Positions 8,714 to 17,482 of a DNA stretch of 64,000 bases are shown in pieces. A program made the translations under genes and the position numbers. Below the pieces are notes generated by a model. That model saw only the letters and a list, made by a program, of their open reading frames with translations. It did not search any database and had not been told where the DNA came from. Source of the stretch: Carboxylicivirga sp. (GTDB lineage: Bacteria > Bacteroidota > Bacteroidia > Bacteroidales > Marinilabiliaceae); NCBI GenBank assembly GCA_025210475.1, contig JAOARW010000046.1, forward strand, positions 186,001 to 250,000, given 5' to 3'. The number at the start of each line of letters is the position of its first letter. Position 1 is the first letter of the stretch.

Positions 8714-8747
8714 AAATGGGAGAAAAGTGCGACCCATTCTCCCATTT
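8714..8747. promoter_or_regulatory. Strong stem-loop between fecR and susC
   Basis: AAATGGGAGAA (8714-8724) and TTCTCCCATTT (8737-8747) form a perfect 11-bp stem with a 12-nt loop, starting 5 nt after the fecR stop. The plus strand has no T run after it, so it is more likely an mRNA-stabilising or attenuating element separating regulator and transporter expression than a full terminator. Confidence 0.6.
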
Positions 8748-8786
8748 AGATAACAAAGTTAATAGTAACTTAATTGATTCAAAAGT

Positions 8787-11700
8787 ATGAAAAAAGATTA
8801 TTTTTCACAAGGGAGGGGTATGCCCTTTTCTAACTGTAAAATTCTGAAAATTATGAAATTGACAGTTTTCATGATGTTGTTTGTTTTTCAGCAAATATTC
8901 GCCTTGGAGGGTTATTCTCAGGCAGATAAGTTAAACCTAAATTTAAAGAATAACACCCTCAAAGAAGTTTTTAAAATGATTGAGGAACATTCTGAATACT
9001 CAATTCTTTATGATGAAAGTTTGCTGGAAAATTCATCTTTAAAATCTGGTAATTATAGTAATAGAGTTATATCTGAAATTTTAGATGAATTGTTGGTGAA
9101 TGAAAAGTTGAGGTATCAGGTAATAGATAAAATGATTGTCATTGTAAAAAATGATGCCAATAAATTTGCTAAGGAAAGTATTGCACAAGAGAATATTACC
9201 TTGAAAGGTAAAGTAATAGATCACACAGGGGAACCTATCGTTGGTGCAAATGTTGTAATAAAAGGAACTACAAACGGAACGATTACAAATATTGATGGAG
9301 AATATGTTTTAGTTGTGGGTTCTGATGATGAAGTTGTTTTTTCATTTATTGGGTATGAAAGTCAAACCATTAATGTTAATGGTCGTGAAAGGTTGGATAT
9401 AACCTTAATGCTTAATGTACATAGTGTTAATGAAGTGGTTGTTACCGCTTTGGGTATTGAACGTGAAACAAAAACCTTGACTTATGCTGCACAGGAAGTA
9501 GGAGGAGAGGAGTTAACGAAGGCACGTGACATTAATTTTATGAACAGTTTAAATGGTAAAGCAGCTGGTGTTGAAGTTCAAAAGAGTGGATCGGGAGCCG
9601 GTGGTTCAACCAAGGTAATTTTAAGAGGTAACAAGTCTATACTTGGAGCTAGCGAACCATTGTACGTTATTGATGGGGTTCCGATGGCCAACAATAAGCC
9701 AAGTCAGGCTGGTATGTGGGGTGGCTCTGATGGAGGTGATGGATTGGCATTAATCAATCCAGAGGATATTGAAAGTATTTCAATATTAAAAGGTTCAAAT
9801 GCATCTGTACTATATGGTAGTCAGGGAGCGAACGGTGTTGTTCTGATTACAACCAAGAGTGGAAAGAGTGGTAAGGCAGTTGTTAATGTTAATTCTGGTA
9901 TTACATTTGAAAACGTACATGAACTGCCTGATTTGCAATTCCGATATGGTAGAATATTTGATGATAACAACAATCCGGAAAAGGAAAGTTGGTCCTCAAC
10001 AAAGGGAAGTTATCAGGATAATTATGTAGATGACTTTTTTAAAACAGGAACCAACTACATCAATACATTATCGATTAGTGGCGGAAATGAGAATACAACA
10101 GCGTATTTTTCATATGGTAACACAACATCAAAAGGTGTAACCCCTACCAATAAATATGACAAACATAACTTGTCATTTAAGCAGTCTACTAAGTTGTTTA
10201 AAGATAAGTTAACGGTAACTTCCAATGTTTTATTATCTAATGAAAAGTCAACAAACCGAAATCCAGCCGGGTATTATATCAATCCATTTTTCGGATTGTA
10301 TACATTTGGACGAGATGCAGATTTTACTGAGTATAAAGATAACTACCAGGTATTTAATGCGGATCGGAACATGTATGTTCAAAACTGGGTTGTAGCTAGT
10401 GATCAGTTTCAATCGAATCCGTATTGGATCTTGCACCGTCAACCTAAAACGGATAAGGTTAACAGAGTAGTTGCTAATTTATCGCTAAGTTTTGATTTAT
10501 ATAAAGACCTAAAGTTACAATTACGCGGAAACTACGACTATGCAGTTAAGTCATTTGAAACTCAGCATTCTGCAACATCTAATCTGATTAATGTACATCC
10601 AAATGGTGCCTGGGATTATCGACGTTTTACGGATGAGCTACTTTATGGAGATGCTATATTTACTTATAATAAAAAGATTAATAATTTTAGTGTAAATGCT
10701 GTAGCTGGGGCTAGTTATCAACGTACACTCAATGGTGTTGGTGTTCGTGTTTCGTCAGGTATTACCGGATTAGTTTATCCAAATCATTTTTCGTTTCAGA
10801 ATCTTCACCCCGATGTGATGGTTCAATCAACATACGGCGGAAAGGTTATTAAGCAAGGTGTTTTTGGTAATGTTCAGTTCGGTTATAAAGATATGATATT
10901 CCTTGATATATCGGGACGTAATGATTGGGCATCAACCTTGGCTGGTACTGGTAATGATTCATACTTTTATCCTGCAATTGGAGTGTCAGCCTTGCTAAGC
11001 GAGATGATTGAACTACCAGATTTTATCAATTTTGCAAAAGTAAGATCTTCATATACAAGAGTGGCGAACGAAGTTCCATTTAATATGGTCGATCCTCAGA
11101 ATACAATTACTTCGGCAGGCATTAGCCGCAACACAACAAAACCATTTACCAATTTAAAGCCCGAGATGCTGACAAGTTTTGAGATCGGTACAGATTGGCG
11201 ATTTGTTGATGGGCGATTAGGATTTGATTTTACGTATTACAACATCAATAGTAAGGATCAATTCTTAAATCTACCAGCACCATCAGGCTCAGGTTGGAGC
11301 AGATATTTTGTAAATGCTGGCGAGATCCGAAATTGGGGGGTAGAACTTTCCCTAAAATTAGTGCCGATTCGTACTGCCGATTTTACATACGAGGCCGAAT
11401 TTAACTATTCTCATAATAAAGATGAGATTATAACGATACACGAAGACTTTAGGGATGAACTTGCCAGAGATGATACTGAAGGTTATAAAAGGATTATCAA
11501 AAGAGGCGGACGTTTGGATGATATTTACGTATATAAATTCTTAAGAGACGATCAGGGACGTATTATGCTAAACGAAGATGGAGCATTGCAGCAAACCGAA
11601 GAACAAGAATATATAGGTAATGCTAACCCTGACTGGAATTTAGGTTGGAATAATAATATCAGGTATAAAGATTTCTCATTAAGCTTTTTATTTAGTGGAA

Positions 11701-12146
11701 AATTTGGTGGGAAAGTAGTCAGCAAAACCGAAGCCATGCTGGATGGATATGGTGTTAGCGAGCGCACCGCACAAGCACGTGATGCAGGTAAAGTAAATAT
11801 AAATGGTGTTAAGCCTAATGGATCAACGGTATCTGAAATGGCACCAAGAGATTATTATGCCTGGACAGGAGGACGTAATGGTATTCTGGAGCCTTATACT
11901 TACGATAGAACTAATATCAGGCTAGCACAATTGTCTTTAGCATATAACTTTAATTTAGCTGGCTCAAAAATTCCGATTGATAATTTGAACGTGTCATTAG
12001 TAGGACAAAACCTGTTTTTCTTGTACAATGATGCACCTTTTGATCCTGAAGTGTTGATGAATACATCGGGTTCTTTTCCGGCATTGGACAACTTTGGCTT
12101 GCCTGCAACCAAGACCTATGGATTTAATGTAAAAGTTACATTCTAA
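8787..12146 (+). CDS. SusC/RagA family TonB-linked outer membrane transporter with STN domain
   Basis: 1119 residues. Signal region about 1-45 (hydrophobic LTVFMMLFVFQQIFALEGYSQ), STN signalling domain about 48-121 (starting LNLNLKNNTLKEVFKMIEEH), carboxypeptidase-regulatory-like domain about 138-210 (GKVIDHTGEPIVGANVVIKG), a TonB-box-like VNEVVVTALGI (214-224), plug about 225-345 with the GSNASVLYGSQGANGVVLI motif, then a 22-strand barrel ending in Phe. With SusD it imports oligosaccharides or peptides across the outer membrane using TonB energy. The STN domain indicates signalling to the FecR/sigma pair upstream. The substrate cannot be told from sequence because no enzyme gene is linked. 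Confidence 0.95.
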   Translation: MKKDYFSQGRGMPFSNCKILKIMKLTVFMMLFVFQQIFALEGYSQADKLNLNLKNNTLKEVFKMIEEHSEYSILYDESLLENSSLKSGNYSNRVISEILDELLVNEKLRYQVIDKMIVIVKNDANKFAKESIAQENITLKGKVIDHTGEPIVGANVVIKGTTNGTITNIDGEYVLVVGSDDEVVFSFIGYESQTINVNGRERLDITLMLNVHSVNEVVVTALGIERETKTLTYAAQEVGGEELTKARDINFMNSLNGKAAGVEVQKSGSGAGGSTKVILRGNKSILGASEPLYVIDGVPMANNKPSQAGMWGGSDGGDGLALINPEDIESISILKGSNASVLYGSQGANGVVLITTKSGKSGKAVVNVNSGITFENVHELPDLQFRYGRIFDDNNNPEKESWSSTKGSYQDNYVDDFFKTGTNYINTLSISGGNENTTAYFSYGNTTSKGVTPTNKYDKHNLSFKQSTKLFKDKLTVTSNVLLSNEKSTNRNPAGYYINPFFGLYTFGRDADFTEYKDNYQVFNADRNMYVQNWVVASDQFQSNPYWILHRQPKTDKVNRVVANLSLSFDLYKDLKLQLRGNYDYAVKSFETQHSATSNLINVHPNGAWDYRRFTDELLYGDAIFTYNKKINNFSVNAVAGASYQRTLNGVGVRVSSGITGLVYPNHFSFQNLHPDVMVQSTYGGKVIKQGVFGNVQFGYKDMIFLDISGRNDWASTLAGTGNDSYFYPAIGVSALLSEMIELPDFINFAKVRSSYTRVANEVPFNMVDPQNTITSAGISRNTTKPFTNLKPEMLTSFEIGTDWRFVDGRLGFDFTYYNINSKDQFLNLPAPSGSGWSRYFVNAGEIRNWGVELSLKLVPIRTADFTYEAEFNYSHNKDEIITIHEDFRDELARDDTEGYKRIIKRGGRLDDIYVYKFLRDDQGRIMLNEDGALQQTEEQEYIGNANPDWNLGWNNNIRYKDFSLSFLFSGKFGGKVVSKTEAMLDGYGVSERTAQARDAGKVNINGVKPNGSTVSEMAPRDYYAWTGGRNGILEPYTYDRTNIRLAQLSLAYNFNLAGSKIPIDNLNVSLVGQNLFFLYNDAPFDPEVLMNTSGSFPALDNFGLPATKTYGFNVKVTF

Positions 12147-12147
12147 A

Positions 12148-13752
12148 ATGAGAACAATGAAAAAAATTATTTATATACTATTAGCGATGCTGGTATTGAT
12201 GCCTGTGGCTTGTACAGATAACTTTGAAGAGGCCAATATCAATCCGGTACAAATAAGCGATAAGCAATTAGAACAGGACTTTAATCATATCGGATCTTTT
12301 TACCCAGCAATGCTAGAATGGGTAATCGGTTATACCTGGTGGCATCAGGTTTATCAAAACCTATCAAGTGATGCATGGGTTCGTTACCTCGCGCCGCCTA
12401 CACCTTTTCAAAGTGGTATGAATAACACAACCTACAAGGTGCAGTGGAAGCATTTTTATTGGGACCGAGTATATACTCAAATAATGGCTCCCTCCAATGA
12501 AGTGATGAAGATTGCAGAAGAAGGAGAATATGATGTATTTGTTGAGTGGGCTAGATTAATTCGTGTATTATCATTGTCAAAACTTACGTTGCAATATGGA
12601 CCGGTAATATATTCAGATTATGGATCAGCTGAGAAAACAGTTTATTATGACTCTGAAGAAGAAGTGTACAATAACTTGTTTGAAGATCTCGACAAGATTC
12701 ATGCTGTGTTTGTAGCCAATAAAGACTATGCCGGTCTGGCACGTTTTGATCAAAGCTATGGTGGCGATATGTCGAAATGGTTAAGAGTCGTAAACTCGAT
12801 GCGGCTAAGGTTGGCTATGCGTATCTCAAAAGTTAAACCGGAATTGGCCAGAACACAAGCAGAAATAGCGATTAGTGCCGAAGGCGGACTAATTTTAGAT
12901 AACGCTGACAATTATAAAATATCATTGGGAATTCAAAAGCATCCTTTAGCCTTAGTTAGTTTCGATTGGAATGATACACGGATGAGTGGTACCATGGAGT
13001 CTATTTTAGTTGGTTATAAAGATGATCGTATTACAAAATATTTCAATCCGGTTGACGATTTGGCATTGGTTCCCGATCATCCTGAGTTTCCATATAAGGG
13101 TATTCGAAGTGGGGCTTTAATCTCATCAAAAGATCAACGCATTCCTTATTCGACCGTGAATGATTTTTTTAAGACTAAAAAAGATCAGGATTATTTTGTA
13201 GCTGGTGAAACACACTTTCTATTAGCAGAAGCTGCTCTACGGGGATGGAAAGTTGATAAAACGGCTATGGAATATTATGAGGCTGGAGTTCGTTCATCAT
13301 TCGAGAAGTGGGGGGCAAGTGGCGTTGATGATTACCTGGCTGATGATACAAGTTTACCTATTGACTATGATGACATTGTTGAAACAGGAGATATTAATGA
13401 TTTTGAGAATAAGATTACGATAACCATTAAGTGGGATGAGTCGGCATCGAATGAGGAAAAGTTAGAACGAATAATTACACAAAAATGGATAGCCGGATTT
13501 CCGAATTCTTGGGAGCCATGGGCAGATCATAGCAGAACGGGATATCCGAAAATACCGTATAACTATAAGAATGACAGCGATAGTGAAACGGGTGTGATTG
13601 CAGACGATGCTTTTATTAAAAGAATGAAGTTTGTTCCCGATGAGTATACCAATAATCCTGAAGGAGTGGCTGATGCTACAAAGAAACTATCTAACGGTAA
13701 GGATGAAATTGGAACACCACTTTGGTGGGATACGGAGGAATCTAATTTCTAA
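12148..13752 (+). CDS. SusD/RagB family nutrient-binding outer membrane lipoprotein (SusD-like 2)
   Basis: 534 residues beginning one base after the susC stop, so translation is probably coupled; a second ATG at 12157 could also be used. The signal peptide ends in a lipobox-like PVA-Cys (Cys22), followed by TDNFEEANINP, the typical start of the SusD_2 branch. SusD sits as a lid on the SusC barrel and binds ligand at the cell surface. Helical TPR-like segments such as EWARLIRVLSLSKLTLQYG and the C-terminal ITQKWIAGFPNSWEPWADH match that branch. This branch is often found in pairs lacking polysaccharidases, some of which import peptides or other ligands. Confidence 0.92.
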   Translation: MRTMKKIIYILLAMLVLMPVACTDNFEEANINPVQISDKQLEQDFNHIGSFYPAMLEWVIGYTWWHQVYQNLSSDAWVRYLAPPTPFQSGMNNTTYKVQWKHFYWDRVYTQIMAPSNEVMKIAEEGEYDVFVEWARLIRVLSLSKLTLQYGPVIYSDYGSAEKTVYYDSEEEVYNNLFEDLDKIHAVFVANKDYAGLARFDQSYGGDMSKWLRVVNSMRLRLAMRISKVKPELARTQAEIAISAEGGLILDNADNYKISLGIQKHPLALVSFDWNDTRMSGTMESILVGYKDDRITKYFNPVDDLALVPDHPEFPYKGIRSGALISSKDQRIPYSTVNDFFKTKKDQDYFVAGETHFLLAEAALRGWKVDKTAMEYYEAGVRSSFEKWGASGVDDYLADDTSLPIDYDDIVETGDINDFENKITITIKWDESASNEEKLERIITQKWIAGFPNSWEPWADHSRTGYPKIPYNYKNDSDSETGVIADDAFIKRMKFVPDEYTNNPEGVADATKKLSNGKDEIGTPLWWDTEESNF

Positions 13753-14260
13753 TATTAGATATTAATTTATCGAGGATTATTAAACAATAGACGCGACAAA
13801 GACTAAATAAAATTATCTGACCAAAACTAAAGCAGTAGAAGAAGATTTTTTTTCTTTTACTGCTTTCCTTTTGTTAATTCTTCTTACAGTTGTAATGTAA
13901 TTGTCACGATTCTTTGGTTTGAACTTTATTTAATGAGCCTTATAGTCAGTGTTATAATATGTTTAAATATTGCGAGAAGTGTAAGTAATTTAAGATATTT
14001 TCGAATTGACATAATTATACCAGATATAATAAGTGCGCCACGTTAATTGTATATAACATGCAACCACGTTGAGATTGAATATGAATAGCCCAGATGATTT
14101 GAAAATCAGTGAAGCTAAATCTGGGGTAGGTAAATTAGAGGCTTTTTAGAATCCAAAAAGGAATCAACTTTTAAATGTATTTGTCCTGATTAGTGGGCTA
14201 AAGCTCATGTTTATTTGCAAGATTGTTTTAATTTCGAAACAGCTTAAAACAAATCTAATT
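13753..14260. other. 508-bp intergenic region after the susCD cassette
   Basis: The first 120 bases hold the cassette terminator, listed separately. The rest (about 13900-14260) is AT-rich with no convincing ORF, repeat or consensus promoter. Short open stretches, such as one of 22 codons at about 14081, are not supported as genes. Confidence 0.6.
13829..13866 (+). terminator. Intrinsic terminator of the sigma-fecR-susCD cassette
   Basis: AAAGCAGTAGAAG (13829-13841) pairs with CTTTTACTGCTTT (13854-13866), a 13-bp stem with one G-U pair. The T tract in the loop and CCTTTT after the stem suit factor-independent termination about 75 bp after the susD stop. Confidence 0.7.
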
Positions 14261-15475
14261 ATGAACACGACACAAATCAAACCCACTCAAGCCAAAAACC
14301 GTATTATATTTCTTGATGTTCTGCGTGGGTTCGCTCTCATAGGTATTTTATATGCAAACGTATTAAGTTGGAGCGGTCTTAAGTTTTTGCCTTTTGAAGA
14401 TATACGTGCACTAGGTAATATTGAGGTAGATACGATGCTTTACCGTTTGTTGACATTTTTTGTAGACACCAAGTTTTATACCATCTTCTCTTTGCTTTTT
14501 GGTATTGGTTTTTACATTCAGTTTTCACGCAACGGAAAAAAGGACGGTTTTGATAAAACTTACTTACGACGTTTGGGTATTTTGTTAATCATTGGTATCA
14601 TCCACGCCTTAAGTTGGTCGGGCGATATTTTAACATTGTATGCTTTGATGGGCGTGTTTTTATGGAGTATGCGTAATGTATCATCCAAAACCATTTTTCG
14701 AACAGCCATTGTACTTTTTATTGCACCAATTTTGCTTGATATTGTTTACATGTTCACCTTTGCTCAGGATATTGTAAAACCGGTAGGCAATGCTTTAAAA
14801 GTATATCCTGATATGGAACCGGTGGCCATTGTTGAAGGTTTCAGAAGTACGAATTACATCGATGTGTTTAAGACCAACTTTCATAATCTCGTATGGCGTT
14901 GGTACGATTTTATACCTTCCGGTCGTCCATTTAAAGTTTTAGGCTTATTCCTATTAGGTTTTTACCTGCAAAGCACCGGATTTATAACTGAACGAAGCAG
15001 TAAATTGAAAAATCTGTTGCCTTTGTTAATCATTGGTTTTGGTTTTACAGCCATGGCGGCCATAATGAAAGGCAGCGTTTCATCGTTCTCAAAAGATTGG
15101 ACCAATGTTTTGTATAAACTAATACACGAAGTAGGACAGATTACTTTAGGATTATCTTACATCGGTTTACTGGCTTTATTGGTGAAAAAACTACCAGGAT
15201 TCTTTTTATTTAAGATTATGAAGAATTACGGTCAGCAATCCATGTCGTCCTATTTGGGCCATACTTATATTGGTATATTAATCTTTTATCCATTTATCGG
15301 ATTTGGAGCCTTTGGTGAGTTAACTTTGGAACAAACCTTTGGTGTGGCTGGATTGATCTTGCTATTCCAGTTTGTTTTTTCAACGTTGTGGTTTCGATAT
15401 TTTAGCTTTGGCCCCATTGAATGGCTTTGGCGATGTGCCACCTATGCCAAATGGTTTCCCATCAGAAAATCATAA
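14261..15475 (+). CDS. DUF418 domain-containing membrane protein (YeiB-like)
   Basis: 404 residues from the ATG at 14261; an upstream ATG at 14207 adds 18 residues not typical of the family. The protein starts RIIFLDVLRGFALIGILYAN, the hallmark of the DUF418/YeiB group, then has about ten hydrophobic helices. The C-terminal DUF418 part includes GQQSMSSYLGHTYIGI and ends FGPIEWLWRCATYAKW, both strongly conserved. It is an inner-membrane protein of unknown transport or acyltransferase-like role. It is a single gene with a terminator shared with the convergent reductase gene. Confidence 0.88.
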   Translation: MNTTQIKPTQAKNRIIFLDVLRGFALIGILYANVLSWSGLKFLPFEDIRALGNIEVDTMLYRLLTFFVDTKFYTIFSLLFGIGFYIQFSRNGKKDGFDKTYLRRLGILLIIGIIHALSWSGDILTLYALMGVFLWSMRNVSSKTIFRTAIVLFIAPILLDIVYMFTFAQDIVKPVGNALKVYPDMEPVAIVEGFRSTNYIDVFKTNFHNLVWRWYDFIPSGRPFKVLGLFLLGFYLQSTGFITERSSKLKNLLPLLIIGFGFTAMAAIMKGSVSSFSKDWTNVLYKLIHEVGQITLGLSYIGLLALLVKKLPGFFLFKIMKNYGQQSMSSYLGHTYIGILIFYPFIGFGAFGELTLEQTFGVAGLILLFQFVFSTLWFRYFSFGPIEWLWRCATYAKWFPIRKS

Positions 15476-15498
15476 TTTAATTAGATTATAAGATTCTG

Positions 15499-15546
15499 TA
15501 GCCGTCTGGATTTTTCAAAACTAACTTGAAATAAGCCAGGCGGCTA
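15499..15546 (+). terminator. Terminator between convergent genes, overlapping a stop codon
   Basis: TAGCCGTCTGG (15499-15509) pairs with CCAGGCGGCTA (15536-15546) with one G-U pair, and TTTCAA/TTGAAA pair inside. TTTTATTT follows on the plus strand. The right arm contains the stop codon of the minus-strand gene at 15544-15546. Confidence 0.65.
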
Positions 15547-16188
15547 TTTTATTTCAGCTCCTTCAAATACAATTGTACTCCTTATGTTGGTTTGCGCCTG
15601 GTTATACATGGCCTTGGCCACTTCCTTCGCTTGAATGGACCGATATTTTCTTAAGCTTCCAATCATTATCGGATTTAAGATTTTCATGATCTTTTCAGAT
15701 AGCTTCTCACCAAAACGAAATTCATTTCTTTGACCCAACAAAAGGGATGGTCGAAATATGTGGATGGATGGAATTGCTGATTTAGCTATTTGGGCTTCCA
15801 TATGACCTTTGGTGCGCAAATAAAAGTTAGGAGTTTCAGCTTTGGCACCAACAGAGCTTACCACCGAAAATAGTTTGCACTGATGATCATCAGCCCAACT
15901 GGCTAGATCGCATACATAAGTGTAATCAACCTTTGTAAAGGCCTCCTGACTACCGGCTGTTTTGATGGTTGTTCCCAGACAGCAAAATACGTCATCAACC
16001 TTAACTTGTGTGAAGAATTGGTTCAGCTGATCAAAGTCTATAATCTGTTCATCCAGTTTAGGGTGCGATAAGTTTGATGGACGACGAACCAAGCTTATTA
16101 CCTTTTTATAATTGTCACTCTCCAGCAGATATTGTATTAAGCTACCACCAATTAATCCGCTTGAACCTGCTATTAATGCTGTTTTCAT
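15544..16188 (-). CDS. NAD(P)-binding oxidoreductase, TIP30/HTATIP2-like atypical SDR
   Basis: 214 residues with a Rossmann nucleotide-binding start ALIAGSSGLIGGSLIQYLL (GxxGxxG type). FCCLGTTIKTAGS and the later FSVVSSVGA with YLRTKGHME match the HTATIP2/TIP30-like branch of atypical short-chain dehydrogenases, where Tyr and Lys of YLRTKG sit at the active-site positions. The natural substrate of bacterial members is not established. The gene is cytoplasmic, monocistronic and convergent with the DUF418 gene. The start is well supported because the Rossmann strand begins at residue 3. Confidence 0.85.
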   Translation of the reverse strand: MKTALIAGSSGLIGGSLIQYLLESDNYKKVISLVRRPSNLSHPKLDEQIIDFDQLNQFFTQVKVDDVFCCLGTTIKTAGSQEAFTKVDYTYVCDLASWADDHQCKLFSVVSSVGAKAETPNFYLRTKGHMEAQIAKSAIPSIHIFRPSLLLGQRNEFRFGEKLSEKIMKILNPIMIGSLRKYRSIQAKEVAKAMYNQAQTNIRSTIVFEGAEIK

Positions 16189-16521
16189 TGCCTAAATTTA
16201 AAGAGGAGTACAGAAGCCGTACGCCATTTTGTTCATCTGTTAAGATACAATAGTTCGTTAAAGTATTATAAGGATAGACAGTCAAAAAATGTTTGCAAAA
16301 ACAAATCTTAAATGAAGGGGGTAATAAAGTTTGGGTTTTGTAAATCAATCAATAAAATTCTCAAAGGCTTGCCTCGGGAATAGGTGACTTTAAGAGTTAT
16401 GTTTATTGGTGCTAACTAAAAACTAACAAACTATTTTAAATAGTAATCAAACCAATTTCTGCGAATTTAAATCGAACAAAAAGTATGGAAAAAACATTAG
16501 TTTAGCACAAAATTTTATCAT
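16189..16521. other. 333-bp divergent intergenic region
   Basis: This separates the divergent TIP30-like and DMT-exporter genes and must hold both promoters. Only a 7-of-8 match to the -7 element (TAGTTTAG, 16498-16505) was found on the plus strand, without a -33 partner. No ORF or repeat is evident. Confidence 0.5.
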
Positions 16522-17397
16522 ATGCCCTGGAGTAAAAAGTGGTTTCAGTTTGTTGTCTTATTTTCATTGGCTTTCGTATGGGGGAGTTCTTTTATTCTGA
16601 TGAAAATTGGCTTGAAGAGTTTCGATAATATACAGGTAGCGTCATTGCGAATGGGCTTTGCCTCCTTATTTTTGTTGCCCATGGCATTGCGTCATCTGCG
16701 TGGCTTAAAGCTAAAAGATGTTTTGCCTTTGTTTGTAGCTGGTTTTGTGGGTAACCTGATTCCGGCTTTTTTATTTACCAAAGCTCAAACCCAGATAGAT
16801 AGTTCGCTGGCCGGTATGCTTAACTCTTTAACACCGGTTTTTACGCTGATTATTAGTGTTGTGTTTTTCAAAATGCGTAGTCGCTTAAGTCAGTATATTG
16901 GAATTGGTTTAGGTTTAATAGGCGCGATGGGATTAATCGTAGCAGGTAAAGAGGTGGCATTAAGTAACCTGAATAATTATGCCTTTTATGTGGTAGTGGC
17001 TACCATTTGCTATGCGGTTAATATAAATGTGGTAAAGGCTTATCTGACACATTTGAGTGGAATCCAGATTACCTCTCTTTCCTTCCTGTTTTTTGGTCCG
17101 GTTGCTGCTTATTTATTTTTTAGTTCCGATGTGGGTGGAGCCACGCAAAATCCTGACTGGTTAATTCATCTGGCCGCTTTGGCAATGCTTGGATTTATCG
17201 GAACTGCAACGGCCATGCTTTTGATGAATACGCTGATTAAATATACCTCTACTGTTTTTGCTTCGTCGGTAACCTATGTTATTCCTGTTTTTGCCATCAT
17301 GTGGGGTATGCTCGATGGCGAAATGGTTACACTTTATCATTTTCTGTTTATGGGCATCGTGTTGCTTGGAGTGTATTTGACGAAAAAAGGTTCCTGA
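16522..17397 (+). CDS. EamA/DMT superfamily transporter
   Basis: 291 residues with ten predicted membrane helices in two EamA repeats (about 10-140 and 150-290). Typical motifs are FSLAFVWGSSFILMKIGL in helix 1, RMGFASLFLLPMA in helix 2, and AGMLNSLTPVFTLIISV at the end of repeat 1, echoed by TYVIPVFAIMWGMLDGE in repeat 2. Drug/metabolite transporters of this kind export amino acids or other metabolites, but specificity is not predictable. The ATG at 16522 leaves a short basic N terminus before helix 1, as usual. Confidence 0.9.
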   Translation: MPWSKKWFQFVVLFSLAFVWGSSFILMKIGLKSFDNIQVASLRMGFASLFLLPMALRHLRGLKLKDVLPLFVAGFVGNLIPAFLFTKAQTQIDSSLAGMLNSLTPVFTLIISVVFFKMRSRLSQYIGIGLGLIGAMGLIVAGKEVALSNLNNYAFYVVVATICYAVNINVVKAYLTHLSGIQITSLSFLFFGPVAAYLFFSSDVGGATQNPDWLIHLAALAMLGFIGTATAMLLMNTLIKYTSTVFASSVTYVIPVFAIMWGMLDGEMVTLYHFLFMGIVLLGVYLTKKGS

Positions 17398-17440
17398 TTG
17401 TTTGAATTATAATTCTTTAGGGTTAGAGCATAAACAAAAA

Positions 17441-17463
17441 AAGGCTGCCCATCGGACAGCCTT
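17441..17463 (-). terminator. Intrinsic terminator of aconitase gene
   Basis: AAGGCTG (17441-17447) and CAGCCTT (17457-17463) pair. The A tract just before them on the plus strand gives a run of seven U after the hairpin on the minus strand, 20 nt past the aconitase stop. Confidence 0.8.
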
Positions 17464-17482
17464 AAATTTATCTAACTAACAA

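Noticed and set aside
8653..8737. Small antisense ORF at the fecR end
   Set aside because: It overlaps the stem-loop and the fecR 3' end, is low-complexity and shows no start context or motif.
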